Assembly (NCBI GenBank): GCA_963825595.1
Contig: CAWGUE010000001.1
Span: forward strand, 84,816 to 148,815
DNA length: 64,000 nt
Origin: JARFQH01 sp963825595
GTDB lineage: Bacteria > Desulfobacterota > Desulfobacteria > Desulfobacterales > SG8-13
Reading direction: 5' to 3'
Both the position numbers and the translations under genes were made by a program. This document shows positions 26,347-35,578 of the stretch, piece by piece. Under the pieces are notes generated by a model that worked only from the letters and a program-made list of their open reading frames with translations, was not told the DNA's origin and searched no databases. The number at the start of each line of letters is the position of its first letter. Positions within the stretch are counted from its first letter, which is position 1.

Positions 26347-26361
26347 TATGTTTGAAACATA
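26347..26361. promoter_or_regulatory. 15-bp palindrome upstream of the toxin-antitoxin pair
   Basis: TATGTTT-G-AAACATA is a perfect inverted repeat with a one-base centre, 52 bases before the antitoxin start. Its position fits an autoregulatory operator of the module. No confident -35/-10 was picked out around it. Confidence 0.4.
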
Positions 26362-27031
26362 ATAAAAACGGTATTTCATGCGGTTGTAAGAATCGTATAA
26401 AATACCAAGTAGGTAAAAATAATGAAAGTCATTTTATCTTTCCAATTTTCACCCTTCGGGCGCGCCTGAGGCTTCCATCTGCCGCGTTATTAAGGACTTG
26501 CAATAGTTCACACTATGGCTACGCCCTTAAATGCCTTGCAGATGAAACCCTCCGACTCTTGCAAAACCCAGGTATCATTTTCGTAACTGAATCAAACATA
26601 ATATACTTTTTATGCCTTAATTCTGTCCGAAGCAACAAAAAATGCAGGTGGCGATTTAAGCATGACCATCACCTGCGTCTGTTTTTGGTATGCCCGGCAA
26701 GATTCAAACCTGCGGCCTACGGATCTGAAATCCTTCGGTTTTTGCAAATTGGGGTAAGTATTGACTTCGGGATGGAATGGTGAAAACTCAGGTCCGCTTC
26801 AGAGGGATAGCACCTTTTGGCCTCTCAACAGGAGAGACCAAAATTTCCTGTAGATCCTGTAAAACCTGCCTGCCCTGAAGTCTCTTGGTCAGCACCCGTC
26901 GGTTACTTCAAATGTGGAGAATATTTTCGCCTCATCAGAAGCAATTATTTTATCTTCTTTTCTTTTATCCTGCACCTGCGGCTGCGGGATTATTATATAA
27001 AATCACACCGTGATTTTATCTGTGTTTTTAT
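26362..27031. other. Gene-free spacer with imperfect palindromic repeat
   Basis: About 670 bases with no convincing gene on either strand; the open frames lack ribosome sites and protein-like composition. The clearest structure is at 26476-26544: CATCTGC and GCAGATG arms, inner TTAAGG/CCTTAA, and a central ATAGT-TCAC-ACTAT hairpin, together about 70 bases. A second dyad, AAAATCAC-ACC-GTGATTTT, is at 26999-27017. Such multi-stem palindromes are usually dispersed repeats. This is probably an insertion-tolerant gap. Confidence 0.45.
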
Positions 27032-27065
27032 GTCCGGTTTCCCGGACGCGTCCGCTTTTCCGGAC
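27032..27065 (+). promoter_or_regulatory. Tandem dyads, candidate enhancer for a sigma-54 activator
   Basis: GTCCGG-TTTC-CCGGAC (27032-27047, perfect) is followed by GTCCGC-TTTT-CCGGAC (27050-27065, one mismatch). The centres are 18 bases apart and about 110-125 bases upstream of the sigma-54 promoter at 27166. Paired dyads at this distance are typical of NtrC-family upstream activating sequences. The regulator encoded at 24205-25638 is the nearest candidate to bind them. Confidence 0.7.
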
Positions 27066-27165
27066 AATTTTACCCTCCCAAAAGGAGTCATTTCTTCAAT
27101 GCCGAACCGCCTCTTTTCAACTTAACTACCTATAAAAATTCAACATAATAAACTTATACCTCACT

Positions 27166-27181
27166 TGGCACTCTTTTTGCC
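27166..27181 (+). promoter_or_regulatory. Sigma-54 promoter of the giant surface-protein operon
   Basis: TGGCAC-TCTTT-TTGCC matches the -24/-12 consensus TGGCAC-N5-TTGC perfectly at the core. Transcription should start near 27192, about 50 bases before the small gene at 27241. The sequence between it and the dyads is AT-rich, suited to bending or IHF, though no clear IHF consensus was found. Confidence 0.82.
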
Positions 27182-27240
27182 CTTATAAGGAAGGATTTTT
27201 AACAATCTTTCTCAAGGGAGCATGAAGGGAGAAGCCCCAA

Positions 27241-27645
27241 ATGAGTGTTCTATTCTACTCCTCGAAAAAGGCCGCCGCCGTCGAAGATCTTCAGGAATTC
27301 GTCTGTTCACTCTCGACGGAGGAGGAATCGGAAATCTGCGGGTCTTGTGAAGAGCTGGTCCGACGGTTCCAACAGCCTGGCCATAGTCCCGATATCGCTA
27401 TTCTCTGCGCTTCCGACACCGAAGAGTTGAACGCCTTCATCTCGCAGGGCGACCTCTTCGCCAACACCCGGCTGGTTCTCATTCTGCCCGACCGGCGTCT
27501 CGTTACGGTGGGCAAAGCACTCTCCATGAATCCGCGCTTTATAAACTACGTCGATGGGTGTGTCGAGGATACCAAAGCCGTGCTGGGCAAAATGCTCGAC
27601 CAAAATTCAATGAAGCACCCCGGGACCCAAACGGCGTGCGGTTAG
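27241..27645 (+). CDS. Small receiver-like protein preceding the giant gene
   Basis: 134 residues, cytosolic, no signal peptide. The alternating pattern (VLFYSS, then a helix, DIAILCASD, then a helix, TRLVLILPDRRLVTVGKAL, then RFINYVDG) resembles a CheY-like fold. The acidic pocket is not canonical: Asp in PDIAILCASD is the only phospho-acceptor candidate and the switch Lys is missing, so it is probably a pseudo-receiver. It is the first gene after the sigma-54 promoter, with an AAGGGAGAA ribosome site 7 bases before ATG, and lies 118 bases before the giant gene. It might tune expression or export of that protein (speculative). I recognise no named family. Confidence 0.65.
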   Translation: MSVLFYSSKKAAAVEDLQEFVCSLSTEEESEICGSCEELVRRFQQPGHSPDIAILCASDTEELNAFISQGDLFANTRLVLILPDRRLVTVGKALSMNPRFINYVDGCVEDTKAVLGKMLDQNSMKHPGTQTACG

Positions 27646-27763
27646 GCGCACGGAAAGCAGTGCTGCCGATAGTCGGGCGATTCTCAAAAAATCATTCTAT
27701 TGATTCGCTCGGCGCGGAAAATAAGTGAAGGCATAAAGATACCAAAGAAAAGAATGCACTTTA

Positions 27764-30700
27764 GTGGAAGTAAATAAACATAAAAATTTTACTTTAAACC
27801 GATCGAATGATAAACGGCGAGGAAAGGCGATCAGCGCCTATTCTTCCAGTCGCAGTCTATTTGTATTCGTTCGACTTCTTCTCCTGATCACTGTCGCTCT
27901 TTTAATTATTCCTTTGCAGGCTCAAGCCGCCTGGTATGATGCGAGCTGGTCGAACCGGCAGAAAATCACGATTCTGCCGACCCTTGCCGACACCGATCTG
28001 ACCAATTTCCCCTATCTGGTAAAAATAACCGACCCTGCCAATCCAATTTTTTCCATTCCGCAGACCGACGGCGACGACATCCTGTTTACGGCCGCCGACG
28101 AAACAACAAAACTCAATCACGAAATCGAGTTGTACAATCCGGCAACCAACGAATTGTACATCTGGGTGCAGGTTCCCGCCATCTCAGGAGCCGTCAACAC
28201 CGACATCTACATGTACTACGGCAACGGCTCCACGACCAACCAACAGAGTGTGGCGGCCACCTGGGACAATGACTTCGTCATGGTCCAGCACCTGCAGGAG
28301 ACGTCGGGTACTCACTTCGATTCGACCTCCCAGAATAACGACGGCACTCCTCAGAATGGTGTGGTGCAGACGGCCACCGGCAAGATCGACGGTGCCGACG
28401 CGTTCGACATGGTCGACGACTATGTCGCCGTTCCCGATAGCACGAATCTGCGGGTGGTGGCGATGACACTCGAGGCCTGGGTCAAAATCCCGGCTCCTTT
28501 GCCCTCGAGCGGTTTCCACGGCATTATCAACCATGGCGACAGCGCCAACGCCAACTGGTACCAACTGTCTTACGATGGCGCCAACAATCAGTTCCATTAC
28601 CGCTGGAGCATCGGCAGCGTCCGCCGAACCAACTTTGCTGCCACCGTCTCGGCGGACACTTGGTATTATGTTGTCGGCGTTCTAGATGCAGGAACCACCA
28701 CGGCGTATACGTATTTAAATGGGGGGCTGGACACGACCGTTCCCGGCGCCAGCCTGCCGACCGCTACGGCGTCCCCGTTGGATATCGGAAGAAGTTTGTC
28801 CACGGAACTGTTCAAAGGCACCATCGACGAGGTGCGCATCTCCAAAGTCGCCCGAACCCCCGAATGGATCGCGGCTTCATTCCGCAACCAGAACACCCCC
28901 GACACCTACCAGAACCTGGAACCGCAGCAGGACCCGCCCTCCTTGTGGATAGGGGGGAGGGTCTTCGAGGACAAGAACTACGGCGGCGGTGCGGGTCGTT
29001 CACTGGCCGCTTCCTCCGGGGTGGGTCGTCCTGGCGCACGGGTCGAGCTCTACGACGCCTCGGGCGCCTTCGTCGACTCCAGCACGACAAACGCCCAGGG
29101 GGATTACACCTTAGGGATTTCATCTTCAGGAAACTACACCGTCCGCGTGGTCAACGCCACGGTGCGATCCTCCCGAACCGGGTCCGACGGCACCGAGCTG
29201 AGCGTTCAGACTTTCAGAACGGACGCCTCCTCCGGCGCCGCCGCGCCGGTCACCGACAAGGTCGGCGGCGAGCAGCCACAGCAGGTCGATGCCCCCACCA
29301 ACAGCGGCTCCCAGACGCTGGCGGCCCTGCAGGCCCTGACCGGGCAGTACACCCAGTCGATCGCCCCCGTGTCGATTGCGGCCGCAAACATCACCGGTGT
29401 GGACTTCGGCTTCAATTTCGACACCATCGTCAACACGAACAACGCCGGTCAGGGGTCGTTGCGCCAGTTCATCCGCAATGCCAACCTGCTCACCGACGAT
29501 GCGACCCTGAGCCAGGCCGGAAGGACCCCCGGACGGGAAACCTCCATCTTCATGATCCCCACCACCGACTCGGGATATTCGGCCGCTCCCCTCGCTTACA
29601 CGATCCGGCCGACCGCAGTCCTGGACGATGTAACCGACCCGGTGATCCTCGACGGCACCACCCAGCCCGGCTTTGCCGGCAGCCCCATCATCGAGATCGA
29701 CGGGGCGTCGGTGGCGGCAGGCGACCAGAACGGCCTCACGCTACAGGCCGGAGGCTCGGTGGTCCGCGGGTTCGTCATCAACCGGTTCCTGAGCGACGGG
29801 ATCGAGATCGAGATCGGCGGGACGAACGTTGTGGAGGGGAACTATTTCGGAACGGACGTGGCCGGCACGGCTGCTCGCCCGAACGGCTACGGGATCTCGG
29901 TGAAGTCGAACAACAACGTGATCGGCGGGACGACCGCCTCCCAGCGGAACGTGATCTCCGGAAACACCGGCTGGGGCGTCAGTCTCTACACCACCGCAGC
30001 GAACAACGCGGTCCGGGGGAACTACATCGGCCTCAGAGCCACCGGGGCGACCGGCCTCGGCAATTCGGGCAACGGGATCGAGATCTACGGCACAGCCTCC
30101 AGCAACAACACCATCGAGAACAACGTCATCGCCGGTAATGCCCAGGACGGCGTCGCCATCCTCGACGGCGCCAATATAAGGAACGCCATCCTGGGGAACG
30201 CGATCTACGGGAACGGGCAGCTGGGGATCGACCTGCGCAACGACGGCGTGACAAACAACAACGGGTCGATCAACACCGGGCGCCCGAACTACGAGATGGA
30301 TTTCCCGGTCTTCACCAACGTGATCCTCGACGGCTTGAACCTTTCCGTTTCCGGGTACATCGGCAGCACGCCGAACGACGCGGACTTTGCGAACGCGCGG
30401 GTGGAAATCTTCCTCTCCGACAACGACCCGAGCGGGAACGGGGAGGGGCAGGCCTACCTGGGATACCTGACCGCGGACGCCAGCGGCAATTTCAGCGGTT
30501 CCCTCACGGTGAGCGGTTTGGCGGTGGGGAACAGCATCACCGGGACCGCGACCGACGAGATCGGGAACACCTCGGAGTTCGGGGCGAACGTTGTCGTTCA
30601 AGCCCACCCGTGCCCGGGGTGGACGGTGTCCACCACGGCCGACACGGGGGTTCCCGGGACGCTGCGGGAATGCGTCAAGGAGGCGAACAAATATTCCGGG

Positions 30701-33700
30701 ATCACCCTCACCGTGCCCGCCGGCACTTACACGCTCGCGATCGCCGGGGATGATGAAGACGCCGCGGTCACGGGCGACCTCGACATCACCGCGGGCATGA
30801 CCATCAACGGCGCGGGAGCTGGCAGCACCATCATTCAGGCCGGCACAAACTCTACCAACGGCATCGACCGGGTGTTTCATGTGGACCCAGCCAGGGCGGG
30901 TGGATTCACGGTCAGCATGTCGAATATGACGATCCGATTCGGCAGGGAAACCGGCACGGGCGGCGGCGGAATCCTGATCGACCAAAACGGAACGCTTTCC
31001 TTCACCGACGGCGCTGTTACCGGCTGTAACGGCAAGATCGGGGGGGGGATCGCGAGCCTGGATCCTTCTTCCCTGACCCTCAACCGCGTCACGGTGAACG
31101 GGAACACGTCGACCTCCGATGGAGGAGGTGTCTACACCCTGGGCGGATACCAGTACACGGACGTGGCGGTGACCGGGAACACGGCGGCGAACAACGGAGG
31201 GGGGATCTTTTCGGACAAAGGCAGCGGGATGTTTACCGCCGTCACGATCAGCGGGAACCAGGCGAACAATAGCAGGGGAGGCGGGATCTACTCCAAGGGT
31301 TCCGGGATCATGACCCTGACCAACGTCACGGTGAGCGGGAACTCGGCGTCCTCGGAGGGCGGAGGGATCTGTGTGGACGGCAACACGTCCAACCTGACGA
31401 ACGTCACCGTCTACAATAATACCGGCCCCACCGGCAGCGGGATTCGCAGGAGAGGCGGAACCCTGGCGCTTCGAAACACGATCGTCGCCGGGAACGCGGC
31501 GGGCAACTGTTCCGGGATGTCCTCGTCCTACTCTTCCGGGTACAACCTGGATGACGGAGCGACCTGCCTGTTCACGCAGACGGGGGATATCCAGAACCAG
31601 AATCCGACCTTCGGGGCGCTGGCGAACAACGGCGGGTACACCCAAACCCATGCCCTAGTGGCGGGAAGCCCAGCCATCGACAAAGGAACAGGCACTGGGG
31701 CGCCGGCCGTCGACCAGCGCGGCGTTTCAAGGCCCATTGACGGCGACGGCAACGGTTCGGCTCTTTTCGACATCGGTGCCTACGAGGCCGGGCCGCTGGG
31801 GGCAACCATCAAGGGCACCGTCTTCGAGGACGCCAACTTCGCCGGCACGGCGGCCGATTATGACGGTGGCACAAACGACCTGGCCCTGGCCAACGTGGAC
31901 GTGGAGCTCTACGATAACAGCGACACCTACATCACCTCTGTCACCACCGATGCCAGCGGCGGCTACAGCTTTACCGGGCTGGCCGACGGCACCTACAAGG
32001 TGCGCGTGCGCTCGGCCACCATCGGCGACGCCGATACCACCCCCAAAGGCGGGTTGAACGCCACCGTGCCGGCCACGTGGCCCTACCCCCTGGCCGAGCT
32101 GGCCTGGGCCAACGCCGCAGCCCTTTACGGCGGCCAGAACCCGACCGTGGACGACACCACCACCGCCGACAATGCCGGCCCCGGGGACACCTACGTCACG
32201 ATCACAGTGAGCGGCAGCGATGTGGGTAGCGTCAACTTCGGCTTCGCCTACAACCTGATCGTCAACACCGGTGACGACACCAACGCCAACAACATCCTCA
32301 GCAAACAGGGCTCCCTGCGCCAGTTCATCAAAAATGCCAACGCCATTGGCATGGCCGCTTCTTCGACGGCCAAACTCAGCCAGTTCAGGATTCCCGTTAC
32401 CGATCCGAACTACAACGGCGGCGGCAACGGGGCGTTTACTATTCGCCCGACCATAGCCATGCCGACGCTATCGGACCGAATGGCAATCGACGCCACCACC
32501 CAGACCACCAACATTGGCGACACCAACGGCCAGGGGCCGGAGATCGAGCTCGACGGCACCGGGATCGGAGCCACCTCGCGGGGCTTCGCCGTCAATGCCC
32601 CTGGCTGCACCGTGCGCGGCCTGGTAATCAACCGCTTTTTCGACGGTATCTACCTGCTGGCGTCGTCCACCGGCTCAAAGATCGAAAGCAATTATATCGG
32701 CACCGACGTCACCGGTACGGCTGACCTGGGCAATTCGCGCCATGGCGTAATAGTGAGCGCCGGGTCCGAAAGCTCTGTTATCGGCGGTGCAACGGCCGGC
32801 GCAGGTAACCTGATCTCCGGCAACACCTCCGACGGCATCAACATACAGGGTGGTGGGGACATCCGAATCTTCGGCAACTTCATCGGCACCGACGCCGCAG
32901 GAACGGCCGACCTCGGCAACGGCTCTTTTGGTATCAGGGTCTTTACCGATTCCAAGGTCAACATCATCGGCGGCTCGGCAGCCGGTGCGGGCAATCTTAT
33001 CTCGGGCAACAACGGGGGCGGCATCTATCTTGCCGGACCTCTCAACACGGTTCAGGGTAACCTTATCGGGACCGACGCCGCCGGCACCGGCAGCATCGGC
33101 GGTTCCTACGGACTCTATGTCACAGCCGACGGCAACATCATCGGCGGCACCGCTGCCGGTGAGGCAAATACGGTTGCGTATCATTCGAATCAAGGGGTGT
33201 ATATTACATCCGGTGTCAATAATCTGATCACAGGCAATTCGATTTTCAGCAACGGCAGCCTGGGGATCGATCTGACCAGCGGTGGCAACAACGACAAGGC
33301 TGTGCCCGTCATCTCCTCCATTACACCCGCCGGGGTCGATTTCACCATCATCACCACTGCCGGCAGTGGCGACACCATCGAGTTTTTCCGGGCCAATAAC
33401 GCGGCCGCACCGGCCGTGACTCCTGACCCCACCGCCGGTGAAGGGTATCTCTACCTCGGAAGCTGCGTGGACAACGGCGCCTGTAGCGGGCCCCACATCA
33501 GCCCAGTGGTCGATGCCGACGCGGCCGCCGGCTCCGTTCAGGCCGTCCTGCTCTCAAGCGGCTTGAGCAGCATTGATGTGGTTACGGCCACAGCCACCGA
33601 TGCGAGCAACAACACATCCGAATTTGCAGCTAACGCTTATACGTCCACCTGCCCCGGAGGCGTGGTCACCACAACGGCCGATGCGGGTTTTGCCTCCCTG

Positions 33701-34867
33701 CGCGAGTGTATCAATTTAGCCAACAGCAATCCCGGGACAACCATCAGCTTCAACATCCCCGGCCCTGGGAATCAAAGCGCCGGTGCGGATTCCTGGTGGC
33801 GCATCTCTCCGACCAGTGCGTTGCCGACGGTGACGGCCGCCGGAACCATCATCGACGGTTCCACCCAAACCACCAACCAGGGCGACACCAACAGCCTGGG
33901 GCCGGAGGTAGAGATCCGCGGTTTTACCACCTCCTTTACCTATGGTCTGGAACTAAACAGTGCCAACAATACTGTCAAGGGACTGATCATCAACGGCTTC
34001 AGCGGTACGCTATCGGCGGGCATCATGATTACCGGCGCCTCGGCGACCGGAAACACGGTAACCGGCAACTACCTGGGCACCGACTATTCGAGCACCGCCG
34101 CGGTCACCAACTACATCGGCGTAGCCATCGGGTCTGGAGCTCAATCGAACACCGTCGGCGGGACCTCCGCCGCCGAACGCAACGTCATCTCCGGCAACTC
34201 AACCTACGGCGCCGAGATAAAGGACAGCGGCACCGACCTGAACGTTGTTAAGGGCAACTACATCGGCACCGATCGCCTGGGCACTAATGCCGTCGCCAAC
34301 GGAACGGGGGTTATCATCTGGGCCGGCGCCGCCAACAATACGATCGGCGGCACCGCGGTCGGCGAAGGCAACGTCATCTCCGGCAGCACCTGGAATGGCC
34401 TGATCATTGCCAACAGCGGCTCCGACAGCAACGTCGTCCAGGGCAACTTAATCGGCACGGACGCGGCGGGTACCGACGATCTCGGCAATGGCGCCTCAGG
34501 CATCAACATCAACCAAGGCGCCCTTAACAATACGATCGGCGGCACCGCGACAAGAGAAGCGAATACCATCGCCTTCAACAGCGGCGACGGAATCAGCATG
34601 AACAGTTCCGGAACTGATGGCAACCAAGTCTCCGGTAACGCCATCTTCGAAAACGGCGGCCTCGGCATCGACCTCGATCCCGACGGCGTGGGCACCGGCA
34701 GCGGCGCCAACAATGACAAAGCAGCCCCCAGCATCACCTCCATCACCCCCAGCGGATCCGATTTCACAATCATCGCCACTGCCGGAAACAGCGACACCGT
34801 CGAGTTCTTCCGGGTCAACAACGCCGGCCGCACCGGCCGTGACGGCCGACCCCAGCGGTTCGGGTGA
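27764..34867 (+). CDS. Giant surface protein, N-terminal segment: signal peptide, DUF2341, LamG, beta-helices
   Basis: 2,367 residues open from GTG at 27764; no strong ribosome site precedes it and no better start exists. Residues 31-55 form a Sec signal peptide with probable cleavage after AQA55. Then come a DUF2341 domain (about 57-145, WYDASWSNRQKI), a LamG/concanavalin-like domain (about 175-350), and a Cna/SdrD-like domain (about 395-510, GGRVFEDKNYGGG). Several right-handed beta-helix blocks follow, with SLRQFIRNAN or LRECVKEAN openings and many NxI.GN.IG turns (about 555-2,350). These domains are typical of secreted adhesins and polysaccharide-binding surface proteins. The frame ends where VEFFRVNNA should continue as APAV; the continuation lies one frame on from about 34830. 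Confidence 0.82.
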   Translation: MEVNKHKNFTLNRSNDKRRGKAISAYSSSRSLFVFVRLLLLITVALLIIPLQAQAAWYDASWSNRQKITILPTLADTDLTNFPYLVKITDPANPIFSIPQTDGDDILFTAADETTKLNHEIELYNPATNELYIWVQVPAISGAVNTDIYMYYGNGSTTNQQSVAATWDNDFVMVQHLQETSGTHFDSTSQNNDGTPQNGVVQTATGKIDGADAFDMVDDYVAVPDSTNLRVVAMTLEAWVKIPAPLPSSGFHGIINHGDSANANWYQLSYDGANNQFHYRWSIGSVRRTNFAATVSADTWYYVVGVLDAGTTTAYTYLNGGLDTTVPGASLPTATASPLDIGRSLSTELFKGTIDEVRISKVARTPEWIAASFRNQNTPDTYQNLEPQQDPPSLWIGGRVFEDKNYGGGAGRSLAASSGVGRPGARVELYDASGAFVDSSTTNAQGDYTLGISSSGNYTVRVVNATVRSSRTGSDGTELSVQTFRTDASSGAAAPVTDKVGGEQPQQVDAPTNSGSQTLAALQALTGQYTQSIAPVSIAAANITGVDFGFNFDTIVNTNNAGQGSLRQFIRNANLLTDDATLSQAGRTPGRETSIFMIPTTDSGYSAAPLAYTIRPTAVLDDVTDPVILDGTTQPGFAGSPIIEIDGASVAAGDQNGLTLQAGGSVVRGFVINRFLSDGIEIEIGGTNVVEGNYFGTDVAGTAARPNGYGISVKSNNNVIGGTTASQRNVISGNTGWGVSLYTTAANNAVRGNYIGLRATGATGLGNSGNGIEIYGTASSNNTIENNVIAGNAQDGVAILDGANIRNAILGNAIYGNGQLGIDLRNDGVTNNNGSINTGRPNYEMDFPVFTNVILDGLNLSVSGYIGSTPNDADFANARVEIFLSDNDPSGNGEGQAYLGYLTADASGNFSGSLTVSGLAVGNSITGTATDEIGNTSEFGANVVVQAHPCPGWTVSTTADTGVPGTLRECVKEANKYSGITLTVPAGTYTLAIAGDDEDAAVTGDLDITAGMTINGAGAGSTIIQAGTNSTNGIDRVFHVDPARAGGFTVSMSNMTIRFGRETGTGGGGILIDQNGTLSFTDGAVTGCNGKIGGGIASLDPSSLTLNRVTVNGNTSTSDGGGVYTLGGYQYTDVAVTGNTAANNGGGIFSDKGSGMFTAVTISGNQANNSRGGGIYSKGSGIMTLTNVTVSGNSASSEGGGICVDGNTSNLTNVTVYNNTGPTGSGIRRRGGTLALRNTIVAGNAAGNCSGMSSSYSSGYNLDDGATCLFTQTGDIQNQNPTFGALANNGGYTQTHALVAGSPAIDKGTGTGAPAVDQRGVSRPIDGDGNGSALFDIGAYEAGPLGATIKGTVFEDANFAGTAADYDGGTNDLALANVDVELYDNSDTYITSVTTDASGGYSFTGLADGTYKVRVRSATIGDADTTPKGGLNATVPATWPYPLAELAWANAAALYGGQNPTVDDTTTADNAGPGDTYVTITVSGSDVGSVNFGFAYNLIVNTGDDTNANNILSKQGSLRQFIKNANAIGMAASSTAKLSQFRIPVTDPNYNGGGNGAFTIRPTIAMPTLSDRMAIDATTQTTNIGDTNGQGPEIELDGTGIGATSRGFAVNAPGCTVRGLVINRFFDGIYLLASSTGSKIESNYIGTDVTGTADLGNSRHGVIVSAGSESSVIGGATAGAGNLISGNTSDGINIQGGGDIRIFGNFIGTDAAGTADLGNGSFGIRVFTDSKVNIIGGSAAGAGNLISGNNGGGIYLAGPLNTVQGNLIGTDAAGTGSIGGSYGLYVTADGNIIGGTAAGEANTVAYHSNQGVYITSGVNNLITGNSIFSNGSLGIDLTSGGNNDKAVPVISSITPAGVDFTIITTAGSGDTIEFFRANNAAAPAVTPDPTAGEGYLYLGSCVDNGACSGPHISPVVDADAAAGSVQAVLLSSGLSSIDVVTATATDASNNTSEFAANAYTSTCPGGVVTTTADAGFASLRECINLANSNPGTTISFNIPGPGNQSAGADSWWRISPTSALPTVTAAGTIIDGSTQTTNQGDTNSLGPEVEIRGFTTSFTYGLELNSANNTVKGLIINGFSGTLSAGIMITGASATGNTVTGNYLGTDYSSTAAVTNYIGVAIGSGAQSNTVGGTSAAERNVISGNSTYGAEIKDSGTDLNVVKGNYIGTDRLGTNAVANGTGVIIWAGAANNTIGGTAVGEGNVISGSTWNGLIIANSGSDSNVVQGNLIGTDAAGTDDLGNGASGININQGALNNTIGGTATREANTIAFNSGDGISMNSSGTDGNQVSGNAIFENGGLGIDLDPDGVGTGSGANNDKAAPSITSITPSGSDFTIIATAGNSDTVEFFRVNNAGRTGRDGRPQRFG

Positions 34868-35578
34868 AGGGTATCTCTATCTGGGAAGCTGCGTCGACAA
34901 CGGGGCCTGCATCGGCCCCCACATCAGCGCCGTGGCCGACGCCGACGCGGCCGCTGGCTCCGTTCAGGCTGTCCTGCTTTCAGGCGGTTTGAGCATTGGT
35001 GATGTGGTTACGGCTACGGCCACCGATACGAGCAATAACACCTCCGAGTTCGGGCCAGAATGTGACCGTTGTCCGCCACATACAACCTTGAGGGCTTCGT
35101 TTACGAGGACGTCGACGGCGACGGGGACATTCTCGATGACGGAGTCGCCACCGGATCCGTCGTCGTGCATCTGTATCGGGACGGCGGCGATGGAGTGCCG
35201 GACGGGGCAGACGATATTTTCGTGACGACGGAAGGTACGGATGCTGGTGGACAGTTTCAGTTCGGTGACCGTTTGAACGGTACCTACTGGATCGTCGTCG
35301 ATTCGAAAACCTTCAGACCCGGCGGAGCAACTACTAACACGTGGGCCGAACAAACGTACGGCTCGGTCGGCAGTGTCACCCAGATCGGCGCGCTGTATAG
35401 TTTCAGTCCCGCCGCCGGAGCCGCTCTACGGCGGCAAACGCAGCGAGGTTTCCGACGACACGTCGACGCTCGTAAGCGCAGAGCATGTCATCCGAGTGAT
35501 CGTCTCCGGTGCCGACGTCACCGGCCTCGACTTCGGCTTCAGCTTCGACGTGGTTGCCAACACCCGGGACGGGGATGA
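34830..35578 (+). pseudogene. Giant surface protein: short multiply frameshifted linker
   Basis: Protein sequence continues through four frames: APAVTADPSGSGEGYLYLG from 34830, QNVTVV near 35056, then YNLEGFVYEDVDGDGDILDDG from 35081 (an SdrD-B-like calcium-binding Ig repeat opening), and EPLYGGKRSEVSDD from about 35418. Four changes in 600 bases is the densest cluster in the gene. The repeated unit SCVDNGAC.GPHIS also occurs near 33460, so homologous sequence was available for comparison. Confidence 0.6.

Noticed and set aside
26352..27125. Two open frames of 143 and 102 codons in the gap before the giant operon
   Set aside because: They span palindromes and the enhancer dyads, lack ribosome sites and have unusual composition; non-coding is more likely.
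29741..31651. 636-codon minus-strand open frame inside the beta-helix region
   Set aside because: It is antisense to a GC-rich repetitive coding region where stop codons are rare by composition; the plus strand has clear beta-helix motifs and the minus product looks low-complexity.
32675..33496. 273-codon minus-strand open frame
   Set aside because: It is the same antisense shadow effect over the beta-helix coding frame, with no ribosome site.
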